NCBI GenBank assembly: GCA_001823315.1
Contig: MHUC01000031.1
Location: 1-22,095 of the forward strand
DNA length: 22,095 bases
DNA from: Candidatus Wildermuthbacteria bacterium RIFCSPHIGHO2_12_FULL_40_12
GTDB taxonomy: Bacteria > Patescibacteriota > Minisyncoccia > Minisyncoccales > 2-12-FULL-40-12
Direction of reading: 5' to 3'
Below are positions 1 to 7,710 of this stretch, in pieces. The position numbers were made by a program, and so were the translations under genes. How positions within the stretch are numbered: position 1 is the stretch's first letter; each line of letters opens with the position of its first letter. Below the pieces are notes generated by a model, which was given only the letters and a program-made list of their open reading frames with translations, made no database searches and was not told where the DNA came from.

Positions 1-57
1 ATAAAATCACGAATTTTATTCGCGAATATTTGCTAATAATTCGTGTATTTATTGGTG
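1..57 (+). repeat. 3' part of a hairpin insertion in 23S domain I, cut by the window edge
   Basis: The conserved purine-rich segment that normally precedes the ATTCCCTGAGTAGCGG block is absent. Instead the sequence forms an AT-rich hairpin: 8-15 pairs with 38-45 and 1-5 pairs with 48-52. The pairing runs right up to the window start, so the insertion probably continues upstream. Its total size and any relation to the other insertions cannot be judged here. Confidence 0.5.
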
Positions 58-62
58 GTATT

Positions 63-93
<31 letters not shown>

Positions 94-103
94 ATAGCTC
101 AAA

Positions 104-290
104 CCCTATCGTTCCTCACTGCGTTCGTAACTAAGTTTAAAAGTCAAAAGTAAAAGTGTAAAATTGAGGTACCAAGAATTTTCAGAGGAAAATTTTTGAT
201 TATATTGTTGAGAAACAACAACCAAAGTTTTTCATTTTTAAATTTTAGGTTTTAAATTTTAAGCGACGAGCATAGCGAGGAGCGATGGGG
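104..290 (+). repeat. 23S expansion element 1: long inverted-repeat insertion in domain I
   Basis: Positions 107-128 pair with 266-287 over 22 positions with two mismatches (A118xC276 and C122xA272), extending a domain I helix by about 170 nt. Inside is AT-rich sequence built from roughly seven-base A-rich units (about 133-165) and matching T-rich units (about 226-260). Smaller nested hairpins sit in the centre (177-183 with 188-194; 205-210 with 216-221). The GC-rich arm contains CTCACTGCGTTCG (115-127) and CGAGCATAGCGAG (267-279), both nearly identical to the arms of the element at 639-813. Normal rRNA sequence resumes at GGGGTTGTAAGGG. Confidence 0.75.
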
Positions 291-540
291 GGTTGTAAGG
301 GAGTATCGTCTGGAGCTTTTCTTCTTTTGTCCGTAGGACAAGTAGAAGAAACGTTCTGGAGGGAGAAAATTAGGTAGGGTTGTTAATCAAATATCTCTGG
401 AAAGAGTAACCATAGAGGGTAATAGTCCCGTAGATAAAAATAACTTTACGCTCCTTGATGCTTTACTTGAGTACCTTGGAAAACGAAAACTCCGAGGGAA
501 ACTGGCAGGACTATACTGCTAAAGCTAAATACTCAATCTC

Positions 541-581
<41 letters not shown>

Positions 582-638
582 GGCGGGTAACGCCGATGAA
601 ATAGAACCTGAAACCGTTTGCTCACAAGGAGTCAGCGC

Positions 639-813
639 GGTGTCTCACTAACGTTCGACACCGCTTAAATTCAAAAGTAAAATCTCAAAATGCAAAATTA
701 TTGTATCGCGCTTCGCGCGATGGATTATAATCCGTCCCGCAAAGCGGGACACATAAATTTTGACTTTTACATTTTTAACTTTTAGTTTAGGTGGCGAGCG
801 ATAGCGAGACACC
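639..813 (+). repeat. 23S expansion element 2: long inverted-repeat insertion related to element 1
   Basis: Positions 639-662 pair with 790-813: 24 positions, 21 paired, three mismatches (A647xC805, A651xA801, A658xG794). This extends the helix that in E. coli is a short stem near position 540. Inside the arms are A-rich (about 666-700) and T-rich (about 753-787) seven-base-like units. The centre is three back-to-back palindromes: 705-710 with 716-721, 722-733, and 734-740 with 744-750. The arm sequences CTCACTAACGTTCG (644-657) and CGAGCGATAGCGAG (795-808) match those of element 1. Confidence 0.75.
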
Positions 814-1483
814 GTTATGGCGTGCCTATTGAAGAATGACCCAACGAGTCCGAGCACTCAACTTTGTCTAAGCCCTTATGGGGTGGAGGCACAGGGAAAC
901 CGAGTGTTAAAAGCGCGTGCGATTTTGTCGCGCGTTGAGTGCTCGGGACCCGAAGCCAAGCGAGCTTGCCATGGCCAGGGTGAGTCCCGCAGAAATGCGG
1001 GAGGAGGCCCGAACCAGTGAGCCGTTCAAAACTCTTGGACGAGCCGTGGTAAGAAGTAAAAAGCTAATCGAGCTTGGGAATAGCTGGTTCTCCCCGAAAT
1101 ATCTTTTGGGATAGCGTCCGTTAATAAATTGCCGCAGGTAGAGCACTAGAAAGAATATCGTGGAGTTTCTCCAGGTATTTTTACTAAACTCCGAATGGCG
1201 GTTAATTCTAACGGGCAGTCAGACTGTGGGGGCTAAGCTCCATGGTCGAAAGGGAAAAAGCCCTTATCTTCATCTAAGGTCCCTAAATTTTCCATTTTTT
1301 AATGGACCCCCGGCCCGCAAGGGCTTAGGGGGGAGCTAAGTGTAAGCTAAGGAAGTGGAATTCTTTTGATAGTTAGGAGGTTAGCTTAGAAGCAGCTATC
1401 CTTTAAAAAGTGCGTAACAGCTTACTAATTAAGGAATTCCGCGCCGAAGATTGCCGGGACTAAGCTCAATACCGAAGATAAGA

Positions 1484-1560
1484 CCCGGTAGTGAATTTTG
1501 GACAAAGCTTTGCTTTAGTTTGTTCGCTTTTGGCGAACAAGTCCAAAACTTACTACCGGG
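1484..1560 (+). repeat. Extended hairpin in 23S domain II/III region
   Basis: Positions 1484-1503 pair with 1541-1560: 20 positions with one mismatch (A1495xC1549). An inner hairpin pairs 1520-1527 with 1533-1540, and there is a small palindrome at 1504-1511. It replaces the short stem found here in E. coli (near 1170). No sequence similarity to elements 1 and 2 was noticed, so it may be an independent helix extension. Confidence 0.6.
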
Positions 1561-1841
1561 GGTAGGGGAGCATTTCTAGCGCAGTGAAGCCGGCGGGTAA
1601 CCGACGGTGGAGCGCTGGGAAGAGAGAATGTTGGGATGAGTAACCGCAAGTCCGATGAGATATCGGACCACCGAAAGCCTGAGGTTTCCTTGGCAATGAA
1701 AATCAGCCAAGGGTTAGGCGTACCTAAGGTGTAGCCGAAAGGCGAAACCGATGGACAGCCGGTTAATATTCCGGCCCTTCGCCAAATTTTTCTTAAAATG
1801 ACGCAGTCGAAGTGCTCGAGAGGATTATTGGATTTCCGAGA

Positions 1842-1940
1842 CCTCGTCCTCTATGCTTGTGATTAAGTTTAATAAATTTTATCGTGTTGTTTGATAATGC
1901 GATAAGTTGTTGACTTCGATGATAAGTTTAGAGGACGGGG
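1842..1940 (+). repeat. Extended hairpin in 23S domain III
   Basis: Twelve consecutive pairs join 1842-1853 to 1929-1940 around an AT-rich interior of about 75 nt. The site lies in a region of 23S that is length-variable among bacteria, so this may be an ordinary variable region rather than an insertion element. Confidence 0.5.
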
Positions 1941-2106
1941 CGTCTCAAGTACCAGATTGACCAGAAAAGTTTTAAGAAAGTTAAATTTTGGTGAATTCGT
2001 ACCGAAAACCGACACAGGTGGGCAGGTCGAGAAGACCAAGGTGAACGGGTGAAACCTTGTTAAGGAACTCGGCAAAAAAGCGTCCGTAAGTTCGCAATAT
2101 GGACTT

Positions 2107-2167
2107 CCCCTCCTAATTTTGGAGAATGTCGATAATAAAAATTTATCGAATCCAGAATTAGGAGGGG
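2107..2167 (+). repeat. Perfect long hairpin in 23S domain IV
   Basis: Positions 2107-2123 pair with 2151-2167 over 17 consecutive positions (one G-U), capped by a second perfect 7-bp stem (2129-2135 with 2143-2149). It lies just before the conserved ACCCCTAGCGACTGTTTA block, where E. coli has a differently shaped helix. Such regularity suggests either strong structural selection or a recent palindromic insertion. Confidence 0.55.
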
Positions 2168-2947
2168 ACGCAGCGAAAGTACCCCTAGCGACTGTTTAAC
2201 AAAAACACAGGTCCCTGCTTAACTCGTAAGAGAATGTATAGGGGCTGAAGCCTGACCAGTGCTGGAACGTTAAACTCGCCGGTCTCTGCCGTAAGGTAGT
2301 GGCTAAGTGAGCGAAGCGCCAGTAAACGTCCGCGGTAACTATAACCGTGTTAAAGTAGCGTAATCCCTTGCCGGGTAAGTTCCGGCCCGCATGAAAGGCT
2401 TAACGACTTGGGGACTGTCTCAACAAGGAGCCCGGTGAAAATGCAGTACCGGTAAAGATGCCGGTTACCTGCGGCTAGACGGAAAGACCCCGGGAGCTTT
2501 ACTGTAGCTTCTTATTGTCTTATTGTTCTGTATGCGTAGCGTAGCAGGGAGACTTTGAGTTCGCCATTTCGGTGGCGGAGGAGTCGCCAATGAAACACCT
2601 GTCTTGCGGAAGGATAAAACTAACTTCGTCAAAAAACGGAAAACAGTGAGAGGTGGGCAGTTTAAGTGGGGCACTTGCCTCCTAAAAGGTAATGGAGGCG
2701 TTCATAAGGTCGGCTAGCTCCGGATGGAAATCGGAGTGGTCGGGCAAAGCCAAAAGCCGGCTTAACTGCAAGGGGGATATCCTGCGCAGGCTCGAAAGAG
2801 GGACTTAGTGAACCGATGGTAATTTTTAGAATTGCCAGAGATCATCAGCCAAAAGCTACCCCGGGGATAACAGGCTAGTAGAGCCCGCGAGTCCACATCA
2901 ACGGCTCTGTTCGGCACCTCGATGTCGGCTCAACTTATCCTGGGGCC

Positions 2948-2985
<38 letters not shown>

Positions 2986-3012
2986 AAGTTACGTGAGCTG
3001 GGTTCAGACCGT

Positions 3013-3289
3013 TCAAAATATAAAATATGCAATTTGAAACCTAAAACATTAAGTATGTATTATTTGTATCTTGAACAGTCTGAATCCGAGGTATGACATC
3101 GCACACGGCGGCGATATGCAGAAATGTATATCGTGAAGCTAACTAATATCGGTAAAATCCTGATTATTTATCAGGACAATACCGAGGGAATTCTTAAGAA
3201 AAGAGAAGCCCGTAGAGACTATACGTTAGCCTCCTTAAAAGTAAGGATAAAGATATAGTCCAATGCGCTTAGTAATAAGCGATAACATG
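3013..3289 (+). ncRNA. Group I self-splicing intron in 23S rRNA (equivalent to E. coli position 2593)
   Basis: The 277-nt segment splits the conserved run that reads ...CAGACCGT | CGTGAGACAGG in other bacteria. The whole group I core can be drawn: P3 3138-3143 with 3225-3230; P4 3150-3154 with 3180-3184; P5 3158-3164 with 3170-3176; P6 starting at 3186-3188 with 3209-3211; P7 3217-3221 with 3256-3260; P8 3232-3236 with 3243-3247; J8/7 TAAAGATA at 3248-3255; P9 3266-3270 with 3277-3281. The P7/J8/7 strand AAGATATAGTCC is the classic group I signature. The 5' exon ends in U3012 and the intron ends in G3289, as group I splicing requires. It holds no ORF, so no homing endonuclease. The 5' flank forms an unusually long P1 (3000-3016 with 3071-3087). 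Confidence 0.92.
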
Positions 3290-3603
3290 CGTGAGACAGG
3301 TTGGTCCCTATCTACCGCAGGCGTCGAGTCTTGAAGGGAGTTGGCCTTTGTACGAGAGGATCAGGCTGAACCGACCTCTGGTGTACCAGTTGTTCCGCCA
3401 GGAGCATCGCTGGGTAGCTATGTCGGGAACTGATAAGCGCTGAAAGCATATAAGCGCGAAGCAAACCCTAAGATTAGGACTCTTAGTTTCCCCGCAGATC
3501 ACGGGGTTGATAGGGCGCAGGTGTAAGTCCCGTAAGGGATTGAGCCAAGCGCTACTAATAAAACATTTATTTCTTGTCCTTCCAAATTTTGCCAAACAAC
3601 CTG

Positions 3604-3748
3604 AAGCTCAAGTTTTTTGTAAGGCGACCATACCAGAGGTGCTCCACCCGTTCCCATTCCGAACACGGAAGTGAAATCCTCTAAGGCCGATGATAGTGCC
3701 AAAAGCGCGAAAGTAGGTAGTCGCCCTACAAAGACCTGGAGCTTTTTT
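3604..3748 (+). terminator. Probable rRNA operon terminator/processing stem enclosing 5S
   Basis: AAGCTC at 3604-3609 pairs with GAGCTT at 3739-3744, outside and coaxial with the 5S terminal helix, and is followed by a T run (3743-3748). The 3' strand plus the T run has the form of an intrinsic terminator whose stem is the 5S flank itself. It would also give a processing stem for 5S maturation. No other GC-rich hairpin with a T tract follows before mreC. Confidence 0.5.
3613..3735 (+). rRNA. rrf: 5S ribosomal RNA
   Basis: Small ribosomal RNA of the large subunit. Recognisable 5S landmarks are CCACCCGTTCCCATTCCGAA, followed by ACGGAAGTGAAA (loop B/helix III), GCCGATGATAGT (loop E side) and AAGTAGGTAGTCGCC at the 3' side. 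The terminal helix pairs 3616-3628 with 3720-3732 with one mismatch. It lies about 35 nt after the 23S 3' end, the usual bacterial order, and no tRNA lies between. Exact ends are uncertain by a few nt because the terminal helix continues into a longer flanking stem. Confidence 0.95.
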
Positions 3749-3760
3749 GATTGTAAAAAC

Positions 3761-3789
3761 TTTCTATTTTTTTGAAGATTTAATATAAT
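3761..3789 (+). promoter_or_regulatory. Candidate promoter for the mreC operon
   Basis: A perfect TATAAT lies at 3784-3789, 17 nt after a poor -35-like TTTCTA (3761-3766). It falls between the rRNA terminator and mreC, which would place the transcript start near 3796 and leave a leader of about 44 nt. The weak -35 box and AT-rich background limit confidence. Confidence 0.4.
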
Positions 3790-3839
3790 CAAATAGATCA
3801 ATAGATTTAGTCAGAGAATATTCTCGAGACAAGAGCTCT

Positions 3840-4664
3840 ATGAAGGCAATCACAAAACCAAGACCAAAAATAAAGTTCAGATTGTTTTTATCGATAATTT
3901 TATTGTTAATACTGCTAAATTTGCCCTTTGTTTCAGCCAAAATTAAAAATCTTTTTTATTCGGTATCCTTGCCGCTTCAAAAGAATTTTTGGAGTTCCGG
4001 CAGCGATACCGCTGTTTTTTTTAAAACAATCGTTAATTACAAAAAGCTGGCAGAGGAGAATAGAAATCTCGAACTAAAAATAAAAGAATTGCTTCTTTTG
4101 AATTACGAGGTTTTTGACTTGAGAAAAGAAAATAAGATATTGCGTAAGGCCTTAGATTTAGGGTTAGAAACGGAGTTTCAGCTAATATCAGCCGAAGTAA
4201 CTGGAAGATATATTAACAGCGACGCAATTTTTATTAATAAAGGATCAAAAAGCGGAGTTGTGAAGGGTTCGCCAGCAGTAACCGAGGAAAAAATGTTGGT
4301 TGGCAAGGTGAATGAGGTCTACGACAACTTTTCAAAAGTTCTTCTACTTTCAGACAGGTCAATGGTTTTTAATGTCGAGGTTGTCAAAGCAGAAGGGAGT
4401 TTTGACGAAATCGTTCCCGGTATCATAAATGGCGCTGGAAATTTTCAGCTTGAACTGAAGCTTATCCCCAAAGAAAAAGAAATCGAAGAAGGAGACAGCA
4501 CGATCACCTCTGTCTTAGGAGGAATTTTTCCGAAAGGGCTATACGTGGGTAGCGTTAAGGAAGTTAAGGGGGTAGACATAGAGCCGTTTTGGCAGATTAA
4601 AATTCAACCCGGTGTCGATATTAATAACTTAAACAAGGTTTTCTTACTAACGAATCCTCAATGA
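3840..4664 (+). CDS. mreC: Rod shape-determining protein MreC
   Basis: MreC is a bitopic inner-membrane protein of the elongasome that links MreB filaments and PBP2/RodA during lateral wall synthesis. The 274-residue protein shows a short basic N-terminus, one membrane segment (about 13-33), a charged coiled-coil region rich in E, K, L and N (about 60-105), and the C-terminal beta domain with the typical INKGSKSGVVKGSPAV and GKVNEVYDNFSKVLLLSD stretches. The length is normal for the family. The ATG at 3840 is the first in frame and no clear Shine-Dalgarno sequence precedes it. It is first in an mreC-mreD-mrdA operon; its stop codon overlaps the mreD start (ATGA at 4661). Confidence 0.95.
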   Translation: MKAITKPRPKIKFRLFLSIILLLILLNLPFVSAKIKNLFYSVSLPLQKNFWSSGSDTAVFFKTIVNYKKLAEENRNLELKIKELLLLNYEVFDLRKENKILRKALDLGLETEFQLISAEVTGRYINSDAIFINKGSKSGVVKGSPAVTEEKMLVGKVNEVYDNFSKVLLLSDRSMVFNVEVVKAEGSFDEIVPGIINGAGNFQLELKLIPKEKEIEEGDSTITSVLGGIFPKGLYVGSVKEVKGVDIEPFWQIKIQPGVDINNLNKVFLLTNPQ

Positions 4665-4966
4665 TAATAATTGTTTTTGTTGCTGTTATTTTGTTCTATA
4701 TTTTGACTCTGATCCAGACCAGTTTTCTGGCTCATTTCCCATCTTTTTCTGTTTTTCCCAATCTCACAATATTTGCCGTGTTGCTTATCAATTTATTAGA
4801 AAAAAAGCAGGGCTATTACGGCTTACTTTCATCATTGATTGGCGGTTTTTTTCTGGATATTTTCTCTGGCAGTATGTTTGTCGGTTTTTATATGATAATC
4901 TTTTTGTTTCTGTCGCTGTTTATTAAATTTATTCTTAAAAGCAATGTTCAAATCGCAATGTTTTAA
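4661..4966 (+). CDS. mreD: Short MreD-like membrane protein
   Basis: MreD is a small polytopic membrane partner of MreC and PBP2. The 101-residue product is almost entirely hydrophobic, with about three membrane segments (roughly 2-20, 34-65, 72-94). It keeps an MreD-like pattern: a TSFLAHF motif near the start, a region ending in FPNLTIFAVLLINLL, and GGFFLDIFSG. Its position between mreC and mrdA supports the call more than sequence does. MreD is usually about 160 residues, so this form lacks the last third. Only 3 nt separate it from mrdA, leaving no room for a missing C-terminus by frameshift. It starts at the ATGA overlap with mreC. Confidence 0.75.
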   Translation: MIIIVFVAVILFYILTLIQTSFLAHFPSFSVFPNLTIFAVLLINLLEKKQGYYGLLSSLIGGFFLDIFSGSMFVGFYMIIFLFLSLFIKFILKSNVQIAMF

Positions 4967-4969
4967 CGT

Positions 4970-6904
4970 ATGAAATCAAGGTTTGTACGGTCTCATTTTC
5001 ACAAAGACATTGAACCCCACGATGTTCTGTTGGACAAATTAGCCAAGAAGCGGGAAGAAGAAATTGGCATTTCGGCAAAAAAATTCGAAGTCCCTCTTCC
5101 ACAAAACGCCATTCCCGGTTTTTACGCGGTTGTGGTTTTATTGTTTCTTTTATTGATGGGAAAAGTATTTTCGATGCAAATGATCAGCGGAAAAGAATTC
5201 CTGATACTTGCTGACGATAATAGATCGAGAACTATTCTGACTCAACCGATGAGGGGAGTGATTTATGATAGGAATGGCGTTCAGTTCGTGTTCAACGAAT
5301 CGTCATTTGATCTTGTATTGGATAAAAGGGATTTGCCGTCAAGCGAAGACGACAAAACCACAGTTTTAAAAGTAGTGGCTGAAACCATTGGTAGGGACTT
5401 GGCGTCTATGAAGACAGAAATTGACCAATCGGTGAATCCCAAGCTTCTTATTGCCAAAAATCTATTGTATGAACATTTGTTAATTCTTGAAACGAAAATT
5501 AATCAAAAATCCTTGCCAGGTTTTCTCGTAGAAAAGAACGTTATTCGGGATTATAAGGACGGAAATATCTTTAGCCATTTGATCGGCTATTTGGGTAGGA
5601 TAAATCAGGAGGAATATAAAACGCTTCAATCTTATTCTATCTCAAGCTATATCGGAAAAGCGGGACTGGAAAAGACCTACGAAGATATTTTACGCGGCAA
5701 TCCCGGCATAGTAAAAATCCATAAAGATGCCTTAGAAAATATAAAAGCGGAAGAGGTTGTAGCCAATCCTAAGAGCGGAAAGAGTTTAGTGTTATGGCTC
5801 GATTCTCAACTCCAAAAGAAAATTAGAGAATCATTAAGCGCAAAACTGCAAGAACTGGGAGCAAAAAAAGCTGTAGGGATAGCGATGGACCCTGAAACGG
5901 GAGGAATTCTGGCATTAGTTTCTTTACCAGATTTTGATAATAACTTGTTTCAGGGAAGAACAGATTTAGAACCGATAAACGACTTGCTCAACGATCCCAG
6001 TCAGCCGATATTTAATAGAGCCATATCCGGTAAGTATCTTGTGGGTTCAACCATTAAACCATTAATCGCTTCGGCCGCTCTTGAAGAAAAAATCATAGAC
6101 CCTATGAAAGAGATATATAGTCAGGGCTACATAGAGATTCCTCATCAATACGATCCCGAAATAATTTATACGTTTCGCGATTGGGCGGTGCATGGCTGGG
6201 TAGATATGAGAAAAGCCATTGCCCAATCGTCCAATGTCTATTTTTACAGCGTGGGAGGCGGATATCAGGATCAGAAAGGGTTGGGACCAACAAGAATCAA
6301 AGAATACCTTGATTTATTTGGATGGACGCAAAAAACCGGCATTGACCTTTTTGGCGAAACGGCGGGTTTTATTCCGGACAAAGAATGGAAAAAAAATACG
6401 TTTAAAGAACCATGGTTAGACGGAGATACTTATAATCTTTCAATTGGTCAAGGATTTGTTCAGGTTACTCCTTTGGAGGTGGCAACCGCTTATTCGGTAA
6501 TAGCCAATGGAGGAAAGTTAGTGCAACCGCAAGTGGTATCGAAAATTATTGATACTTCTAACGGTTCCATTAATGTTCTACAAGAGTTTCAACCAAAGAT
6601 AATCAGGGAAAATTTCATCAAAGAACAGAATCTTCGAGTAGTCAGAGAGGGAATGAGACAGGCGGTAAGCGGTTACAATTCTCCGTTGGCTTCATCTTAT
6701 TTATTAAGCTCTTTGCCGGTAGATGTCGCGGCCAAAACCGGCACTGCCGAGTTGGGGATGGATCGTTACAATAACTGGGTTACGGTTTTTGCCCCTTACG
6801 ATAACCCCGAGATTGTTTTGACCTTGCTGATTGAAAATGTTCAAGGAGTTCAGGCGGCGGTGCTGCCGGTGGCAAAAGAGATTTTAGAGTGGTATTTCCA
6901 GTGA
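4970..6904 (+). CDS. mrdA: Penicillin-binding protein 2 (elongasome peptidoglycan transpeptidase)
   Basis: Class B PBP that cross-links peptidoglycan stem peptides during cell elongation, anchored in the inner membrane with its catalytic domain outside. Order: a long, charged cytoplasmic N-terminus (1-48), a membrane helix (about 49-68), a dimerisation/pedestal region beginning with RGVIYDRNGV, then the transpeptidase domain. The three active-site motifs are visible: STIK (360-363, nucleophile S360), SSN (420-422) and KTGT (589-592). GPTRIKEYLDLFGWTQKTGIDL and YNLSIGQGFVQVTPLEVA are typical PBP2 stretches; 644 residues is normal. It begins 3 nt after mreD. The N-terminal cytoplasmic tail is somewhat longer than in E. 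coli PBP2. RodA is not in the window. Confidence 0.95.
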   Translation: MKSRFVRSHFHKDIEPHDVLLDKLAKKREEEIGISAKKFEVPLPQNAIPGFYAVVVLLFLLLMGKVFSMQMISGKEFLILADDNRSRTILTQPMRGVIYDRNGVQFVFNESSFDLVLDKRDLPSSEDDKTTVLKVVAETIGRDLASMKTEIDQSVNPKLLIAKNLLYEHLLILETKINQKSLPGFLVEKNVIRDYKDGNIFSHLIGYLGRINQEEYKTLQSYSISSYIGKAGLEKTYEDILRGNPGIVKIHKDALENIKAEEVVANPKSGKSLVLWLDSQLQKKIRESLSAKLQELGAKKAVGIAMDPETGGILALVSLPDFDNNLFQGRTDLEPINDLLNDPSQPIFNRAISGKYLVGSTIKPLIASAALEEKIIDPMKEIYSQGYIEIPHQYDPEIIYTFRDWAVHGWVDMRKAIAQSSNVYFYSVGGGYQDQKGLGPTRIKEYLDLFGWTQKTGIDLFGETAGFIPDKEWKKNTFKEPWLDGDTYNLSIGQGFVQVTPLEVATAYSVIANGGKLVQPQVVSKIIDTSNGSINVLQEFQPKIIRENFIKEQNLRVVREGMRQAVSGYNSPLASSYLLSSLPVDVAAKTGTAELGMDRYNNWVTVFAPYDNPEIVLTLLIENVQGVQAAVLPVAKEILEWYFQ

Positions 6905-6933
6905 AATAGCTTTCCTTGAAAGGAGCTTTTAGC

Positions 6934-6939
6934 TATAAT
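6934..6939 (+). promoter_or_regulatory. Possible -10 box for a leaderless histidine-kinase transcript
   Basis: A perfect TATAAT ends 6 nt before the ATG at 6946, so a transcript starting at the usual distance would begin on or next to the start codon. No convincing -35 box lies 16-18 nt upstream. It would separate the pilus operon from mrdA. In AT-rich DNA this could be chance. Confidence 0.3.
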
Positions 6940-6945
6940 ACAATA

Positions 6946-7710
6946 ATGCCTCAAGAAGAAGCGCAAAAATATAAAATAGCCGAGACGATTTCTATAATTT
7001 CTCATAGCTTGAAAAATCCGATTGCCGTACTCAGAGGATACTTGGAATCTCTTCTTGGAGGAGATTGCGGCGCTATTAATCTAAGTCAAAAAGAATATCT
7101 CGGGGACGCGTTATTTAATTTGAAAGAGATGTCCAAGGCGATAGATAATTTGATTGATGCGTCAAGAATTGAAACCGGAGAATACAAGCTTAATATGCAG
7201 CTGGTTTCTTTGGAAGAAATTTCTTTCAAGGTTTTATCCGAATTTTATCAGTGGGCCCAAGCCGCTAACTGCAAAATCGTTTTCAAAAAACAAAAAGATT
7301 TACCATCTGTTTTAACTGATCCCGTTAAAGTTAGAAAGGTTATCGAGAATTTAATTTCTAATGCGATCAAGTATAACGTCGGGCAGGGTACAATCGAAGT
7401 TTCTCTACTGCTAAAGGCCGGCCAAAAAGAAATTATTTTTTCCTGTAAAGATAATGGGATCGGGATTGATCAGTCGGATCACAAAAAAATCTTCACTAAA
7501 TTTTTCAGATCCGAAAAGGCAATAGAAATTGATCCTTCGGGTTCAGGCCTTGGCCTTTATATCAACAAGGCGATAATCGAATTGTCTCGAGGCAGGATTT
7601 GGTTTGTTAAAAATAAAAAGAGGGGAATGACCTTCAGTTTTGCTTTGCCCATAGCAAAAGGACCCACGGTCAAAAGGTTTATTCTTAAGAAAAATTCCCG
7701 CAACAAATGA
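6946..7710 (+). CDS. Soluble sensor-less histidine kinase
   Basis: Autophosphorylating kinase of a two-component system. From the ATG at 6946 it has 254 residues and is essentially only HisKA plus HATPase_c: H box ISHSLKNPIAVLRGY with phospho-acceptor His20, N box NLISNAIKYN (135-144), G1 box DNGIGI (169-174), F box FTKFFR, G2 box GSGLGLYI (199-206). There is no membrane segment and no sensor domain, so the signal must come from a partner protein or the cytoplasm. An upstream in-frame TTG at 6916 is possible but adds only ten residues unlike the family. The AGGAG at 6921-6925 is too far (about 20 nt) from the ATG to act as its ribosome site. The stop overlaps the response-regulator start (ATGA), so the two are surely cotranscribed. 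The downstream pil genes suggest it controls pilus activity. Confidence 0.9.
   Translation: MPQEEAQKYKIAETISIISHSLKNPIAVLRGYLESLLGGDCGAINLSQKEYLGDALFNLKEMSKAIDNLIDASRIETGEYKLNMQLVSLEEISFKVLSEFYQWAQAANCKIVFKKQKDLPSVLTDPVKVRKVIENLISNAIKYNVGQGTIEVSLLLKAGQKEIIFSCKDNGIGIDQSDHKKIFTKFFRSEKAIEIDPSGSGLGLYINKAIIELSRGRIWFVKNKKRGMTFSFALPIAKGPTVKRFILKKNSRNK

Noticed and set aside
133..260. CRISPR-like array from the A-rich heptads in 23S
   Set aside because: The units are about seven bases, imperfect and without spacers; they pair with T-rich units as part of a hairpin.
648..1146. Open reading frames on both strands in 648-1146
   Set aside because: They lie wholly inside conserved 23S rRNA and its insertions and resemble no protein family.
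3013..3289. Homing endonuclease inside the group I intron
   Set aside because: The intron is only 277 nt and has no usable ORF; no LAGLIDADG, HNH or GIY-YIG residues are seen in any frame.
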